DNA of 64,000 nucleotides, taken from Bacteroidota bacterium (GTDB taxonomy: Bacteria > Bacteroidota > Bacteroidia > NS11-12g > UBA9320). The stretch lies in the NCBI GenBank assembly GCA_002746305.1, contig NVWV01000012.1, positions 62,001 through 126,000 on the forward strand, written 5' to 3'. Positions 44,782 through 53,602 of this stretch are shown in pieces. A program made the position numbers and the translations under genes. Position 1 is the first letter of the stretch, and each line of letters opens with the position of its first letter. The notes beneath the pieces were generated by a model. That model did not search any database. It had not been told where the DNA came from and was given only the letters and a program-made list of their open reading frames with translations.

Positions 44782-45630
44782 TTAATTAAGTTGTTCTTGT
44801 AATATTAAAATATTTTTTTTCAGGTTAATAATATAGGATGTACTCTTATGATGCCTAGGTAGCTTGTTAATCGCTGACTCTGCTAATTTTAAGTTTTGAA
44901 CTGCGGCTTGTTTGTTTCCTGCTTTAGAATAAGCTCCCGCTAGTAAATGGTACCAATATTCTTTACGCTTAAGTGACCCGATTTTCTCTTCACACAGAGC
45001 TATGGCTTTATCGTAATCCTCAAACTTGATTGCTAAATGCACATACTCTTCCTGTATTACAAGATCATGGGGCATTCTCTTCTTACCCTCATCAAGCCAA
45101 TAACTAGCTCGTTTATAGTTATCCTTATTTGCAAAAAGAACGTACACTTTAGTTCCAACAAAATATGAAGTATTGTACTTCTTTAAATGTGGATATGCCG
45201 CTTCTGAATAGTATTCGGCACTATCTGCCATAAATAGTTTATCAAATGCTTTTGCTTTTAATAAATAGCATTGTGCAGTATTTATATTTTGACGTTGGAA
45301 TGTGTTTGCTGCTGCAATTGCACTATTGTAATACTCAAAATCATAGAAGAGCTCAGCTAGTAAAAAATCTAATGTAACTAGACTCGGGTCTAAAGCTCTT
45401 GCTTTATGATAGTCAGCAAAACTTTTATCGAAATTACCATCCTCCTTGAAGTAACCTCCTCTTGCTAAATACAAAGATGCGTTTTCTGGTTCTTTCTCTA
45501 TCTTCTTTGTAAGACGAGCAATATACTCATGAGCAGGACCATGAGCCCATACAAAATTGGCACATAGGCATAGTATCACCGATGGCAGTAGATATCGTAG
45601 TAGTTTTAGCATATCAACCAATTTATTCAT
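44782..45630 (-). CDS. Exported TPR-repeat protein
   Basis: A 282-residue protein with an N-terminal signal sequence (LLPSVILCLCANFVWAHG). Tetratricopeptide repeats occupy about 35-270, for example ASLYLARGGYFKEDGNFDKS followed by FADYHKARALDPS, and YWYHLLAGAYSKAGNKQAA near 225. It ends 37 bases before the giant phosphoesterase gene on the same strand and so may assist its folding, export or cell-surface attachment. That role is inference. The start could be the ATG at 45612 (MLKLLRYLL) instead of 45630. Confidence 0.8.
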   Translation of the reverse strand: MNKLVDMLKLLRYLLPSVILCLCANFVWAHGPAHEYIARLTKKIEKEPENASLYLARGGYFKEDGNFDKSFADYHKARALDPSLVTLDFLLAELFYDFEYYNSAIAAANTFQRQNINTAQCYLLKAKAFDKLFMADSAEYYSEAAYPHLKKYNTSYFVGTKVYVLFANKDNYKRASYWLDEGKKRMPHDLVIQEEYVHLAIKFEDYDKAIALCEEKIGSLKRKEYWYHLLAGAYSKAGNKQAAVQNLKLAESAINKLPRHHKSTSYIINLKKNILILQEQLN

Positions 45631-45749
45631 TGGCTACAAAACAAAAGTATGAATATTTTTTTTAATGCACATTAAAAACACTGTCCCAAAAAGCATTTAC
45701 AAAAATGGACACTTTAATAATTGACTGATTACAAGACCATTAACATACC

Positions 45750-45783
45750 AAAAAAAAGCCCCATTCCGGGACAGGAATAGGCT
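45750..45783 (-). terminator. Minus-strand terminator-like hairpin without an upstream gene
   Basis: AGCCCCATTCC (45757-45767) pairs with GGAATAGGCT (45774-45783) around loop GGGACA, with one small bulge. Read on the minus strand it ends in eight T. It lies upstream of both divergent genes, so a transcript ending here would have to start inside 45784-45890 or run antisense to DUF2853. Confidence 0.5.
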
Positions 45784-45822
45784 AAAATCAAGTGTGATTC
45801 TACGTTTTACGGTATCTTTTGC

Positions 45823-45830
45823 TAAATTTG
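45823..45830 (+). promoter_or_regulatory. Candidate -7 promoter element of the DUF2853 gene
   Basis: TAAATTTG matches TAnnTTTG, 56 bases before the start codon. No clear -33 box is seen at the usual distance. The leader behind it contains a small AGAGC/GCTCT hairpin near 45838-45852. Confidence 0.4.
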
Positions 45831-45886
45831 TCCAGAGAGCAAGAAGCTCTTTAAATCAAACAAACACGTAACTAAAAAATTTTAAA

Positions 45887-46216
45887 ATGTCAGAAGCAGT
45901 AGCAAAACTAAGAGAGCAAGCAGTTGCTCAACTTAATGAAGCAGGAGTATCAAGTATCAATAATTCCAAGTTAGACACTATCGTAGATAGATTAAAAACT
46001 ATCGCAGGAAACAGAGATGCCGTTTTGGTATCAGGTACAGATCCAGCAGAACTAGAAACCGTACGCAAAAACTTTGTTGAAAAGCATTGTGGCGTTAGTG
46101 ATAAAGATAAAGGTGCAGCAGCTGTAAGTGCAGTAGCTGAACAAATGGGTGGAGCAGGTATTAAAATGAAAAATAGAGCTGCATTCTACTACCTTGTAGA
46201 AGAAAAACTAGGATAA
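45887..46216 (+). CDS. DUF2853 family protein
   Basis: A 109-residue soluble helical protein. The family pattern is clear: SKLDTIVDRLKTIAGNRDAV, then DPAELETVRKNFVEKHCGV and AAVSAVAEQMG, ending with NRAAFYYLVEEKLG. Function is unknown. Single gene with its own promoter-like box and a good terminator. Confidence 0.85.
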   Translation: MSEAVAKLREQAVAQLNEAGVSSINNSKLDTIVDRLKTIAGNRDAVLVSGTDPAELETVRKNFVEKHCGVSDKDKGAAAVSAVAEQMGGAGIKMKNRAAFYYLVEEKLG

Positions 46217-46236
46217 TTTTACTCTTAAACATATTT

Positions 46237-46270
46237 AAAGGGTATGCATTTCAAATGCGTGCCCTTTTTT
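46237..46270 (+). terminator. Terminator of the DUF2853 gene
   Basis: AAAGGG (46237-46242) with CCCTTT (46262-46267), enclosing GCATTT/AAATGC, then a T-run. It also faces the convergent glycosyltransferase gene that stops at 46277. Confidence 0.75.
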
Positions 46271-46276
46271 ATTGGG

Positions 46277-47707
46277 TCATTTTGAAATGTTAAGAATGAA
46301 GTAATCGGCGTCTTCATAAATAGTGTCTGCTGATACTTTTGGTAATTCTCCTTTAATCTTATCCCAAATAAGGTACTCTGCTCCTAAACTACTTACTGAG
46401 TCTAAAAAATTATCTTGCTTAATCACTTCACTGGTTTCTGTCCATCCCTTGCAATGAGAGAAATACATATGTTGCGGAGATGGTGTCCCATTAATTACAA
46501 TCAAACTACCTGATGGTACATATTTTTCTGTGATAGACTCCAAACCAAGTTTATATTCTTCACTCTTTTTTATAAACATATCATCTTGCTGGTTTGCTAT
46601 GGCTTCTATTGTGACAAGGGTTAAAATAATGTAAGCATATCTGGGTTTCACCTTGCTCAAAAAGTAACCCGCTACCAATGCCATAACAGGAACATACGGG
46701 ACGACATAATAGCTATGCAAAGGGAATACCAGTCCTGTTTTTATAATGAATGTAATAAAGACAACCGTAATCACTGAAATCGAAACAATTACCCACTTAA
46801 GCAAACTTCTATCTTTAAACATAAAATAAACCCCTCCCAGAAAACAAGCAAAGCCTATGAATGAACTAAATGCAACAAAATAGAATTTTTCTAGAAGTTG
46901 TGGCCAAAGTTCCAAAACCTCCTTAAACCCTTCACTCATAGATCTTGGAAAATATAGTTCATAGCCATAGGTTGTTACCAAATATGGCACCCAATAAAAG
47001 TACCACACACATACTATACTAAAGCTCAGTGCTCCAACTAAATATAGTGTCACCTTTCTTGAAACAGGAATGCTTTTGATAAAAAAAGCAATACCAAAGA
47101 CTGAAAATAAACTAAGTGCGGGTATTTTACACAGGATTCCCAATGTACTTAATATGAAGAAGAGAAGTAGGTTTTTAAATCTGGCTTCTTTGAGATACAT
47201 GTAGCCAAAATAGATTCCTATAATCACCAATGCAACGCTAAAAGTATCGGGCATTATCTTTCTACCAAAACCAAACCATACTGAAGTTGATAATAAGAAT
47301 GCGGAGAAAAAGGCTACTCGTAATCCCACGGTTTCCTTAATTAATTTATAAAAGTAGAAGATCCCCACTGAAGTAATAAGAAGATTAATGAGTCTTCCAT
47401 GCCAATGCGAATATCCAAAGACCTCTGAAACCAAATAAATTAGATAATTGAAGAAGGGAAACTCAGAACCAATTATTCCTGTTTTCTCTCCTGCTAAATC
47501 AATTACTGGATAGAACAAATTTGCCCCATATTCATAGAAATTCCGAGCAATCATACTGGTCAGACTTTGCCTCCAATTATGACCTACTTCTAAAGGAGCA
47601 TTTGTAATCCCAAATAACCTTATAACTATAAAAAACAAGATCCAAAACCGGATATCCAACCAAAGTTTAGATTTTAAGACTTCTGTGATTTTTGCGTTCT
47701 TAGTCAA
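46277..47707 (-). CDS. GT39/ArnT-like membrane glycosyltransferase
   Basis: A 476-residue protein with about ten to twelve membrane helices. The first periplasmic loop has the acidic/aromatic pattern of the GT-C fold (PLEVGHNWRQSLTSMIARNF near 40-60), and further on GIIGSEFPFFNYLIYL. Such enzymes transfer sugars from polyprenyl carriers to lipids or proteins. The C-terminal 100 residues form a soluble periplasmic domain. It overlaps the DUF2188 gene by 8 bases, so the two are probably co-translated. The donor and acceptor are unknown. Confidence 0.78.
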   Translation of the reverse strand: MTKNAKITEVLKSKLWLDIRFWILFFIVIRLFGITNAPLEVGHNWRQSLTSMIARNFYEYGANLFYPVIDLAGEKTGIIGSEFPFFNYLIYLVSEVFGYSHWHGRLINLLITSVGIFYFYKLIKETVGLRVAFFSAFLLSTSVWFGFGRKIMPDTFSVALVIIGIYFGYMYLKEARFKNLLLFFILSTLGILCKIPALSLFSVFGIAFFIKSIPVSRKVTLYLVGALSFSIVCVWYFYWVPYLVTTYGYELYFPRSMSEGFKEVLELWPQLLEKFYFVAFSSFIGFACFLGGVYFMFKDRSLLKWVIVSISVITVVFITFIIKTGLVFPLHSYYVVPYVPVMALVAGYFLSKVKPRYAYIILTLVTIEAIANQQDDMFIKKSEEYKLGLESITEKYVPSGSLIVINGTPSPQHMYFSHCKGWTETSEVIKQDNFLDSVSSLGAEYLIWDKIKGELPKVSADTIYEDADYFILNISK

Positions 47708-47990
47708 AACTTATTCTGTCTCTGATGGTACCATCTGTCCTATGTATGATTACATCAGACTTATGATTCTTCGCAATTCTCTTTGCTCTTCTAATGGCAG
47801 TACTTTGTTTCCTAAATGTATCTGTATATCGTGAATTCCCTTCACCTTTTATTGCCCAACCTTTTTCATGAGGCACCACATGCTGATTCCAAGTCTTTGG
47901 CGATGTTCGGATTCCTTGATCTTTGGCAATTCCTTTGAGAACCTTCTTTAGTAAATCTATCCAAAACTTAGCCTCTGTTATTTTAGCCAT
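47700..47990 (-). CDS. DUF2188 domain protein
   Basis: A 96-residue basic protein when started at the ATG at 47990 (MAKITEAKFWIDLL); a longer frame to 48053 is possible. The C-terminal 60 residues are DUF2188: QHVVPHEKGWAIKGEGNSRY, then FRKQSTAIRRAKRIAKNHKS and DVIIHRTDGTIRDRISFD. This small alpha-beta fold occurs in many bacteria and in phage-like contexts. Function unknown. It sits between the FkbM and GT39 genes. Confidence 0.8.
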   Translation of the reverse strand: MAKITEAKFWIDLLKKVLKGIAKDQGIRTSPKTWNQHVVPHEKGWAIKGEGNSRYTDTFRKQSTAIRRAKRIAKNHKSDVIIHRTDGTIRDRISFD

Positions 47991-48031
47991 TTGTACAAAG
48001 TTACTATTGCAACTATTCTGTTGTTCACTTT

Positions 48032-48862
48032 TTATTTTTTCGCTACTCTGCAATAGACATCACCAGAGCCTGTAGATATAAAATCACTTTCTTGAATCAA
48101 CTTTATCATTTCATCTATGAGCACCCAGCTAGATAAATTAAACTTCATCGTTTCACCAACACTATAATTACATTCTACACTAGCGTCTAAATTTTTCACA
48201 TGCAGCAAACAAGCTTCTACGACATGAGTCTGCTCAGGAAGGGTATACTCAAAACTCAATGCCTTTACTGATTTGTTCAACCCTTTTAGCACTTCTAGTT
48301 CATAGCCTTCCACATCAATTTTTATGAAGGATGGCTCTCCAAAACTAGTTATTAGTTTGTCCAATGTTGTGATGGGAAGATCCACTTTTTGTGTCCACTC
48401 CACATCCTGAAATCGCTGCTTTTTAACCTCCGTCATCCATTCCGTAGAAAGGGTCGAGAGCGTACTTGTACTACCTACATAAAAATCCATTACGCCTTCT
48501 TTTTCACCCAAGCCTTCAGAAATAATATCAATCTTATTCCCAAACTTGGCCCATAAAATCTCTCTGCAAAAACCCAAAGGTTCGACCGCAACAACCTTTG
48601 CTCCAAGTCCTAAGAACACCGCCGTACGATTGCCTATGTTAGCTCCAACATCAAAACACAAATCATTCTTCTCTATAAATTGACTATAGAATTTCTTACG
48701 CTTAGAATAATCTTCGGAGAGTCTGGTATACCAATAATTTTTTAACTTCCAAATGGTGGAAGTCCCAATAATCCTTTTAAAAAAAGACTTCAACTGAGTG
48801 ATTAATGACGTTGATTTATTTAATGAATTTAATAGATAGAGGATATTTATATACCTCTCCAT
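48032..48862 (-). CDS. FkbM family methyltransferase
   Basis: A 276-residue SAM-dependent methyltransferase, using the ATG at 48862 (MERYINILYLL); a start at 48880 is possible. FkbM motifs: CFDVGANIGNRTAVFLGLGA (motif I), VVAVEPLG (post I) and FIKIDVEGYELEVLKGL (family hallmark). Such enzymes O-methylate sugars or lipids. It overlaps the end of the DUF4870 gene by 47 bases, which is unusually long, so the true start may lie further in. Likely acts with the neighbouring glycosyltransferases on surface polysaccharide. Confidence 0.83.
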   Translation of the reverse strand: MERYINILYLLNSLNKSTSLITQLKSFFKRIIGTSTIWKLKNYWYTRLSEDYSKRKKFYSQFIEKNDLCFDVGANIGNRTAVFLGLGAKVVAVEPLGFCREILWAKFGNKIDIISEGLGEKEGVMDFYVGSTSTLSTLSTEWMTEVKKQRFQDVEWTQKVDLPITTLDKLITSFGEPSFIKIDVEGYELEVLKGLNKSVKALSFEYTLPEQTHVVEACLLHVKNLDASVECNYSVGETMKFNLSSWVLIDEMIKLIQESDFISTGSGDVYCRVAKK

Positions 48863-49253
48863 TATTTGCTTTAATAGCACCTTGTATCGTAAAAACGATT
48901 GAACAGATAATTATACCAAAAAGCAGTGGAATTCCAATAAGCACAAAACACAATATAATACTGGCAAACAAATAGATGGTACTACTTATTATCCAATTAA
49001 TGATATTCTTGCCATGCTCATCTATCTCTGCATCTTGATCTTTGTAAGTAGACCACATGACTATTGGAAGTACTATTCCTCCAAGGGGAACAATCATAGA
49101 CCCAAACTGAGATAAGTGCATGAACATTCTAAACTGACTAATTTCCATACCCCAAGGTCTTAATTCAGGAGTAGTCTTTTGTTCCACTTCCTGAGTTTCA
49201 GGAACGGATACTTCTTGACTCTCAGACACTGGCAATTCTTGATTCTCTTCCAT
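48816..49253 (-). CDS. DUF4870-type membrane protein
   Basis: A 145-residue protein. The first 35 residues are a Glu/Thr/Val-rich cytoplasmic stretch. DUF4870 follows: MHLSQFGSMIVPLGGIVLPI, DAEIDEHGKNIINWIISSTI and the tail EVYKYPLSIKFIK, with three membrane helices. The gene's 3' end overlaps the next methyltransferase. Function unknown; the family occurs widely in Bacteroidota. Confidence 0.83.
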   Translation of the reverse strand: MEENQELPVSESQEVSVPETQEVEQKTTPELRPWGMEISQFRMFMHLSQFGSMIVPLGGIVLPIVMWSTYKDQDAEIDEHGKNIINWIISSTIYLFASIILCFVLIGIPLLFGIIICSIVFTIQGAIKANNGEVYKYPLSIKFIK

Positions 49254-49305
49254 ATTATTAATCTAAACTTTTACGAATGTACGTGCTATAAGTGAACTTG
49301 TGATT

Positions 49306-50028
49306 TCAATGTTTCCATATTTTGCGGATTCGATTTTTTTCGGACCTCATCTTTGTACCTACCAAATTCTCCCATAAGAATAGACCTGATATTTTTTCTA
49401 TTTTGGAAGTTTTGACCTGAAAATCCTTTATTTCTTTGTCGGTAGCCTCATTGGGTATAATGAATGACCACATATGCAAAGCACCTCGATTGTTCTCTGT
49501 TAGGATTGATTTAAAGTATGCATGTGGGATAGGCAAGGTCACTCCATCCTTCTTTTCGGAACCCATCATAATTACCTCTGTATCAAAATAGAATAGTGGC
49601 CCACAAACAACATAGGTTTCTAGAATCTTCTTTCCTTCATTCAGTTTTCTTACCGCACCTTCCAATTCTTTCCAAACTCTTCGATTTAACTCTGGAGCTT
49701 GTGGTGACATATTGGATAATAAAAATGTCTCACTGTTCTGTATTTCAAGTTCTCGTTGATTTGCACTTGCGACTAAATGTCCTCTATCAAATCCAGAACC
49801 TGCATACGCTGCCAAGTCCGCTCTAAATCTTTCTGGGATTCGATAATCTGGTCTGAAATTATCCAATCTTTCTACTTCAGACTTATCTGGGTCTATTATT
49901 TCCAAAGCCCATTTGGCTTGTCTAAAATAATAGGAATATCCTATGGTGTAATAACGATTGAATAAAATCTGGTCTGCCGCTGGCAATCCATATCGGGCTT
50001 CTTTCTTAAGGTTTGGTTCGTGTTGCAT
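49306..50028 (-). CDS. DNA/RNA non-specific endonuclease (NUC1 family)
   Basis: A 240-residue nuclease. The active site DRGHLVAS at 81-88 has the catalytic His84 and a bound-metal Asn in APELNRRVWKELE (N115, E122). NMSPQAPELN is the conserved metal region. It lacks a signal peptide, so it would be cytoplasmic or exported by another route, which is unusual for a non-specific nuclease without a visible inhibitor. The DRGH form (with Leu-Val-Ala-Ser in place of MxP) suggests a subfamily. Possibly a housekeeping or DNA-degradation enzyme. Confidence 0.83.
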   Translation of the reverse strand: MQHEPNLKKEARYGLPAADQILFNRYYTIGYSYYFRQAKWALEIIDPDKSEVERLDNFRPDYRIPERFRADLAAYAGSGFDRGHLVASANQRELEIQNSETFLLSNMSPQAPELNRRVWKELEGAVRKLNEGKKILETYVVCGPLFYFDTEVIMMGSEKKDGVTLPIPHAYFKSILTENNRGALHMWSFIIPNEATDKEIKDFQVKTSKIEKISGLFLWENLVGTKMRSEKNRIRKIWKH

Positions 50029-50053
50029 GTTCGGGGGGTTAGGGGTTTAAAGG

Positions 50054-51085
50054 TTATAAGGGGCTATTTTCTTTATCTACTTCTTTTATAAACTTGATTA
50101 AGCCTTCAAAAAAGACTTCTTGGTCATCGTACATTGCTAAATGGCTTCCATTCTCGCAATACAAGTATTGACCTTGGGGAAACTGTGTGCTCATCCATTC
50201 CATGTGGTCAGGGTCCATGGTATCATATTTAGCACCTATTACTAGGGTTGGCACTTTAATTTTGGGCAAATCCTTACTCCTATCCCACCCTTGCAATTTT
50301 GCATTTCCTACTATACCAAATTCACTTGGCCCTTGTATGTTTAGGTACAATGGATAGTTGATGTGTTCAAAGGCTCTATTGACTCCATCCGGCCATTCAT
50401 CCAATGGCTTTCTAAGAATATGGGCCGTATAATAATGCTGAGTGAGTAACTCTCCATATCTTGGGTTTAGATAATCCTCATTGGCTTCTAGTTCCTTTAT
50501 TTCTTTCAGAACATCTGCAGGTAGTTGTGGTGCCAAAACCTCATTTGCATACTTGTTGTAATGCGGGATAGAACTTACCATGTTGGCTATAATTAGACCT
50601 TTGATATGTTGCTGATATTTTAAGGCGTATTCAATACCCAAGATTCCTCCCCATGAGTTCCCGTACAGATAAAAATTAGATTGGTCCAAGCCTAAAGCCA
50701 GACGCACCTGCTCTACTTCTTCTACATAGTGAGGGATATTCCACAGTGTAGTATCATTGGGCTTTTCGCTATAATGACTCTCTAACTGATCGTAGTAATA
50801 ATATTCAATTTCCGCTCCAGGAAAATAGCTGTCACAGGCTTCAAAATACTCGTGGGTAATGCCTGGACCACCGTGCAATAAAAGCACTTTTATTGTTGGG
50901 TTATTTCCTGTTCTTTTGGTCCAAACCTTAAACTCTCCATTGGGAGTTTGGATCGGAATCATTCGCACTCCCCCACTTAAAACATCTATTCTGCTAGTAG
51001 TATCAAAATAGGATGATTGTGATTGCTCAACATCCGGTTGACACCCAAACACAACGAATAAGAAAAGGTAGTGTAAATATTTCAT
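50054..51085 (-). CDS. Prolyl aminopeptidase-like alpha/beta hydrolase, lipoprotein
   Basis: A 343-residue protein. The signal peptide ends FGC with Cys15 as lipid site. HGGPG at 71-75 is the oxyanion-hole motif of prolyl iminopeptidases, GNSWGG around Ser144 is the nucleophile elbow, and GSHLAMYDD near 315 holds the catalytic His. It would remove N-terminal proline from peptides, anchored to a membrane. First of a run of minus-strand genes with 25-34 base gaps; the neighbours are unrelated. Confidence 0.87.
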   Translation of the reverse strand: MKYLHYLFLFVVFGCQPDVEQSQSSYFDTTSRIDVLSGGVRMIPIQTPNGEFKVWTKRTGNNPTIKVLLLHGGPGITHEYFEACDSYFPGAEIEYYYYDQLESHYSEKPNDTTLWNIPHYVEEVEQVRLALGLDQSNFYLYGNSWGGILGIEYALKYQQHIKGLIIANMVSSIPHYNKYANEVLAPQLPADVLKEIKELEANEDYLNPRYGELLTQHYYTAHILRKPLDEWPDGVNRAFEHINYPLYLNIQGPSEFGIVGNAKLQGWDRSKDLPKIKVPTLVIGAKYDTMDPDHMEWMSTQFPQGQYLYCENGSHLAMYDDQEVFFEGLIKFIKEVDKENSPL

Positions 51086-51119
51086 TAGGTGATGGTGATT
51101 CTTACAAATGTAGCAGAAA

Positions 51120-51719
51120 TCAATCTTTGTCTATTTTCTTCCTAGATTCAAGCACTAAAACACCCAAGGACAGTACAATCCATGGTATTATAAACCCACT
51201 TTTAATGGTATGAATAAAATTGCTGCTTCCCTTATGATTTACCAAGTCCAATAAAAAAATAGAAACGGGAATTGAAACTAAAATGAAAAGAAGGGACCAG
51301 AGTAAGTGTTTCCAATGAACCCGAAATCCAAATATTCTAAGGAGTAAAAAAGCACATAAGATTACCAGAGGTACTATGAAAAATATTGACGTCACATGAA
51401 TAAAAATTTCAAGATCAGAAGCATCGAAAATAGCTAAGTTTATAACGTACATGGTGTGTAATGAATAATTAACGGCATAAAACACACTGATAGCAAAAAG
51501 GATAGAGACTATATTCAACAGTAGTCTTTTTTTAATAGGCAGTTTTACAACTGAATTGGCCCAAACCATAAACAAGACAAAACCAACTGGAATAGCATTA
51601 TGAAAGTAAGAGATCCAACCCAATGCAGCCCAACCATGATATTCTAGCTCAATTCTCCAGAGTAAACCACAGACCAATGCCAAGGCAATTAGCTTGCTGT
51701 ATCTCTTAAAAACCTCCAT
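51120..51719 (-). CDS. Six-helix membrane protein of unknown function
   Basis: A 199-residue protein with about five to six hydrophobic helices (for example 10-27, 38-54, 62-82, 102-125, 135-158, 173-190). No motif is recognised. It begins 2 bases after the end of the upstream glycosyltransferase-like gene, so both are probably made from one transcript and may act together. Confidence 0.65.
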   Translation of the reverse strand: MEVFKRYSKLIALALVCGLLWRIELEYHGWAALGWISYFHNAIPVGFVLFMVWANSVVKLPIKKRLLLNIVSILFAISVFYAVNYSLHTMYVINLAIFDASDLEIFIHVTSIFFIVPLVILCAFLLLRIFGFRVHWKHLLWSLLFILVSIPVSIFLLDLVNHKGSSNFIHTIKSGFIIPWIVLSLGVLVLESRKKIDKD

Positions 51720-51721
51720 AC

Positions 51722-53455
51722 CTACTTTTCAGAATAGTACAACACCTTCAGATTTAGAGATTCTCCCTTTAACCGTTCTTCTGAAGCAGTATAAATATTT
51801 ATGCTCCTTGCTTTTATCTCATTTGGGATATGAATAAAAAATGCATAGGCATTGGCTTCTCCTTGAATAGCAACTGGGTTAAACAACCGAACCTTGGCAT
51901 ATTTCACCGTATCTTGTCCGTATACCTCTGCATATATAAATGCCTTGTAGAAACCACTATCTACTTTCATAGAACTCTCTACCTTGAGCCAAGCGTCTTT
52001 GGCATTCTCTGGTAAACGAAGATCTGCTAGTGGTGCTGCGGCTTTGGAATCGGCGGTTATTATCTGATTCCCTTCTTCCAATAGTACTTTTTCTATGTAG
52101 TCTGAAGGATTTCCTAGTTCTTCCAAATTGTCCAATCGTGCCATGTCCAATGGCGTTGGATTACGATCTAGATATACTCCTGCGTAATAGTACGCTGTAA
52201 TCTCATTAGGTATGAGCACTCTGCTATTGTACTGGGTAATTTGAAAAAGATTAACTCCTACTAAGAGTACAGTCCCAATACTCCAAACATATCTCCAATG
52301 TCCTTTAAACCCTCGTTGTACCAATGCCCCGAGACCCAAGGCTAGTACGGGATAACTTTGGCATAAAGCTCGCGTAGAATAAGTAGCTCCGTACCTCCAA
52401 TCAAACCATGCCATGACCACCCAAATATTGAGCAGGCAAAACGTAATTACGGTGTATCTAAATGGAAGATTCCGAATATAAAACAGCCCAACTATGAATA
52501 GGATTGCAACTGGGGTATAGATAAACCAACCATTGGTCCATCCAAATAAAACTCTAAACCACGGATTCAGAAAAGCCCATTTGCTTCCTACATCATACAC
52601 CCACGACCCCGTTTCTATTTTCCAATAGAGCAGTTGTGGGAATACGCCTAAAAAACCAAAAATAATCAGAGCATAAATATGACCTTTATACTCTTTAACC
52701 AACGCCCATTTTGCCTTTGAAGCTTCCTTATTGTGAGTATTCCATAATAAGGGAACCAGAAGCATAAGAGCTTCGGTAGGACGACAAATTACCGTGACAC
52801 CCATGATTAGACCTATCAGTGCTGCCCATATAGCTTTGGGTTCGTTGTGCCACTTTATGGTGAAGTGAATCAACAGTACATACATTGGCAATATGTATGA
52901 ATGGCTCATAGCACTATCCACGGATATATACTGCAAAATGTTGGAAGCTAAAAACAAGAGTATTAGAGTCACTGCAACTACTTGATCGTCATAAAATTTA
53001 AGAAGGATATACCTAAGCCCTAACAATGAAAGAAAAGCATACAACAATGCACCAAAAGCCAAAGACCATTGGTAAGGTGCAGAAAATCCATCCGCAGGAT
53101 AACTGGAAAAACTAGCTATAGCATGACCCAATGCAAAGAATGGAATTTCTAAAATTGCGATCCCTCCTAAATATTTTGTTACATAGTTTCCATTGGTGAA
53201 CTTATTAGCTTGATAGAGCTTGCCACCTCCCGTCACATCATACTTTTCATCTATCTCTGGGAGCCATTTTAATTCATCAATGTCATTATAAATGAAAATT
53301 GCAGGTAAGTACATGTAATAGCCAAAAGCATCATAGGTAGTTATTTTAAGAGGCCTTTTTCCTCCAAATTCGCTGTAACCTAAGCGAAATATAACAAGTA
53401 CTATTATTATAAGATAGCATGCCCCTTGAGACCATCTGTAGTGTGACTTTTTCAT
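51722..53455 (-). CDS. GT-C-like polytopic membrane protein with C-terminal beta domain
   Basis: A 577-residue protein with about ten membrane helices up to residue 420. The first periplasmic loop (TTYDAFGYYMYLPAIFIYND) and further parts resemble glycosyltransferases of the GT-C/PMT type. The C-terminal 130 residues form a soluble beta-rich domain (DAWLKVESSMKVDSGFYKAFI). The sugar donor and acceptor are unknown. It forms a unit with the small membrane protein that follows after 2 bases. Confidence 0.7.
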   Translation of the reverse strand: MKKSHYRWSQGACYLIIIVLVIFRLGYSEFGGKRPLKITTYDAFGYYMYLPAIFIYNDIDELKWLPEIDEKYDVTGGGKLYQANKFTNGNYVTKYLGGIAILEIPFFALGHAIASFSSYPADGFSAPYQWSLAFGALLYAFLSLLGLRYILLKFYDDQVVAVTLILLFLASNILQYISVDSAMSHSYILPMYVLLIHFTIKWHNEPKAIWAALIGLIMGVTVICRPTEALMLLVPLLWNTHNKEASKAKWALVKEYKGHIYALIIFGFLGVFPQLLYWKIETGSWVYDVGSKWAFLNPWFRVLFGWTNGWFIYTPVAILFIVGLFYIRNLPFRYTVITFCLLNIWVVMAWFDWRYGATYSTRALCQSYPVLALGLGALVQRGFKGHWRYVWSIGTVLLVGVNLFQITQYNSRVLIPNEITAYYYAGVYLDRNPTPLDMARLDNLEELGNPSDYIEKVLLEEGNQIITADSKAAAPLADLRLPENAKDAWLKVESSMKVDSGFYKAFIYAEVYGQDTVKYAKVRLFNPVAIQGEANAYAFFIHIPNEIKARSINIYTASEERLKGESLNLKVLYYSEK

Positions 53456-53602
53456 ATGTTAGTTAATACCTCTTTATTTCCGTTACCTAAGCACCTCGAA
53501 TATCTTCAAAAATAAACGCAAATTTGGATTTTGGAATACATTTGGGATTGTATTAAGAACCCTAAAAGGCATAAAGGATTAGCCAAATATCAATTCTAGA
53601 AA

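Noticed and set aside
49306..50028. Contact-dependent or secreted nuclease toxin
   Set aside because: The nuclease has no delivery domain, signal peptide or neighbouring immunity gene, so a toxin role is not supported.
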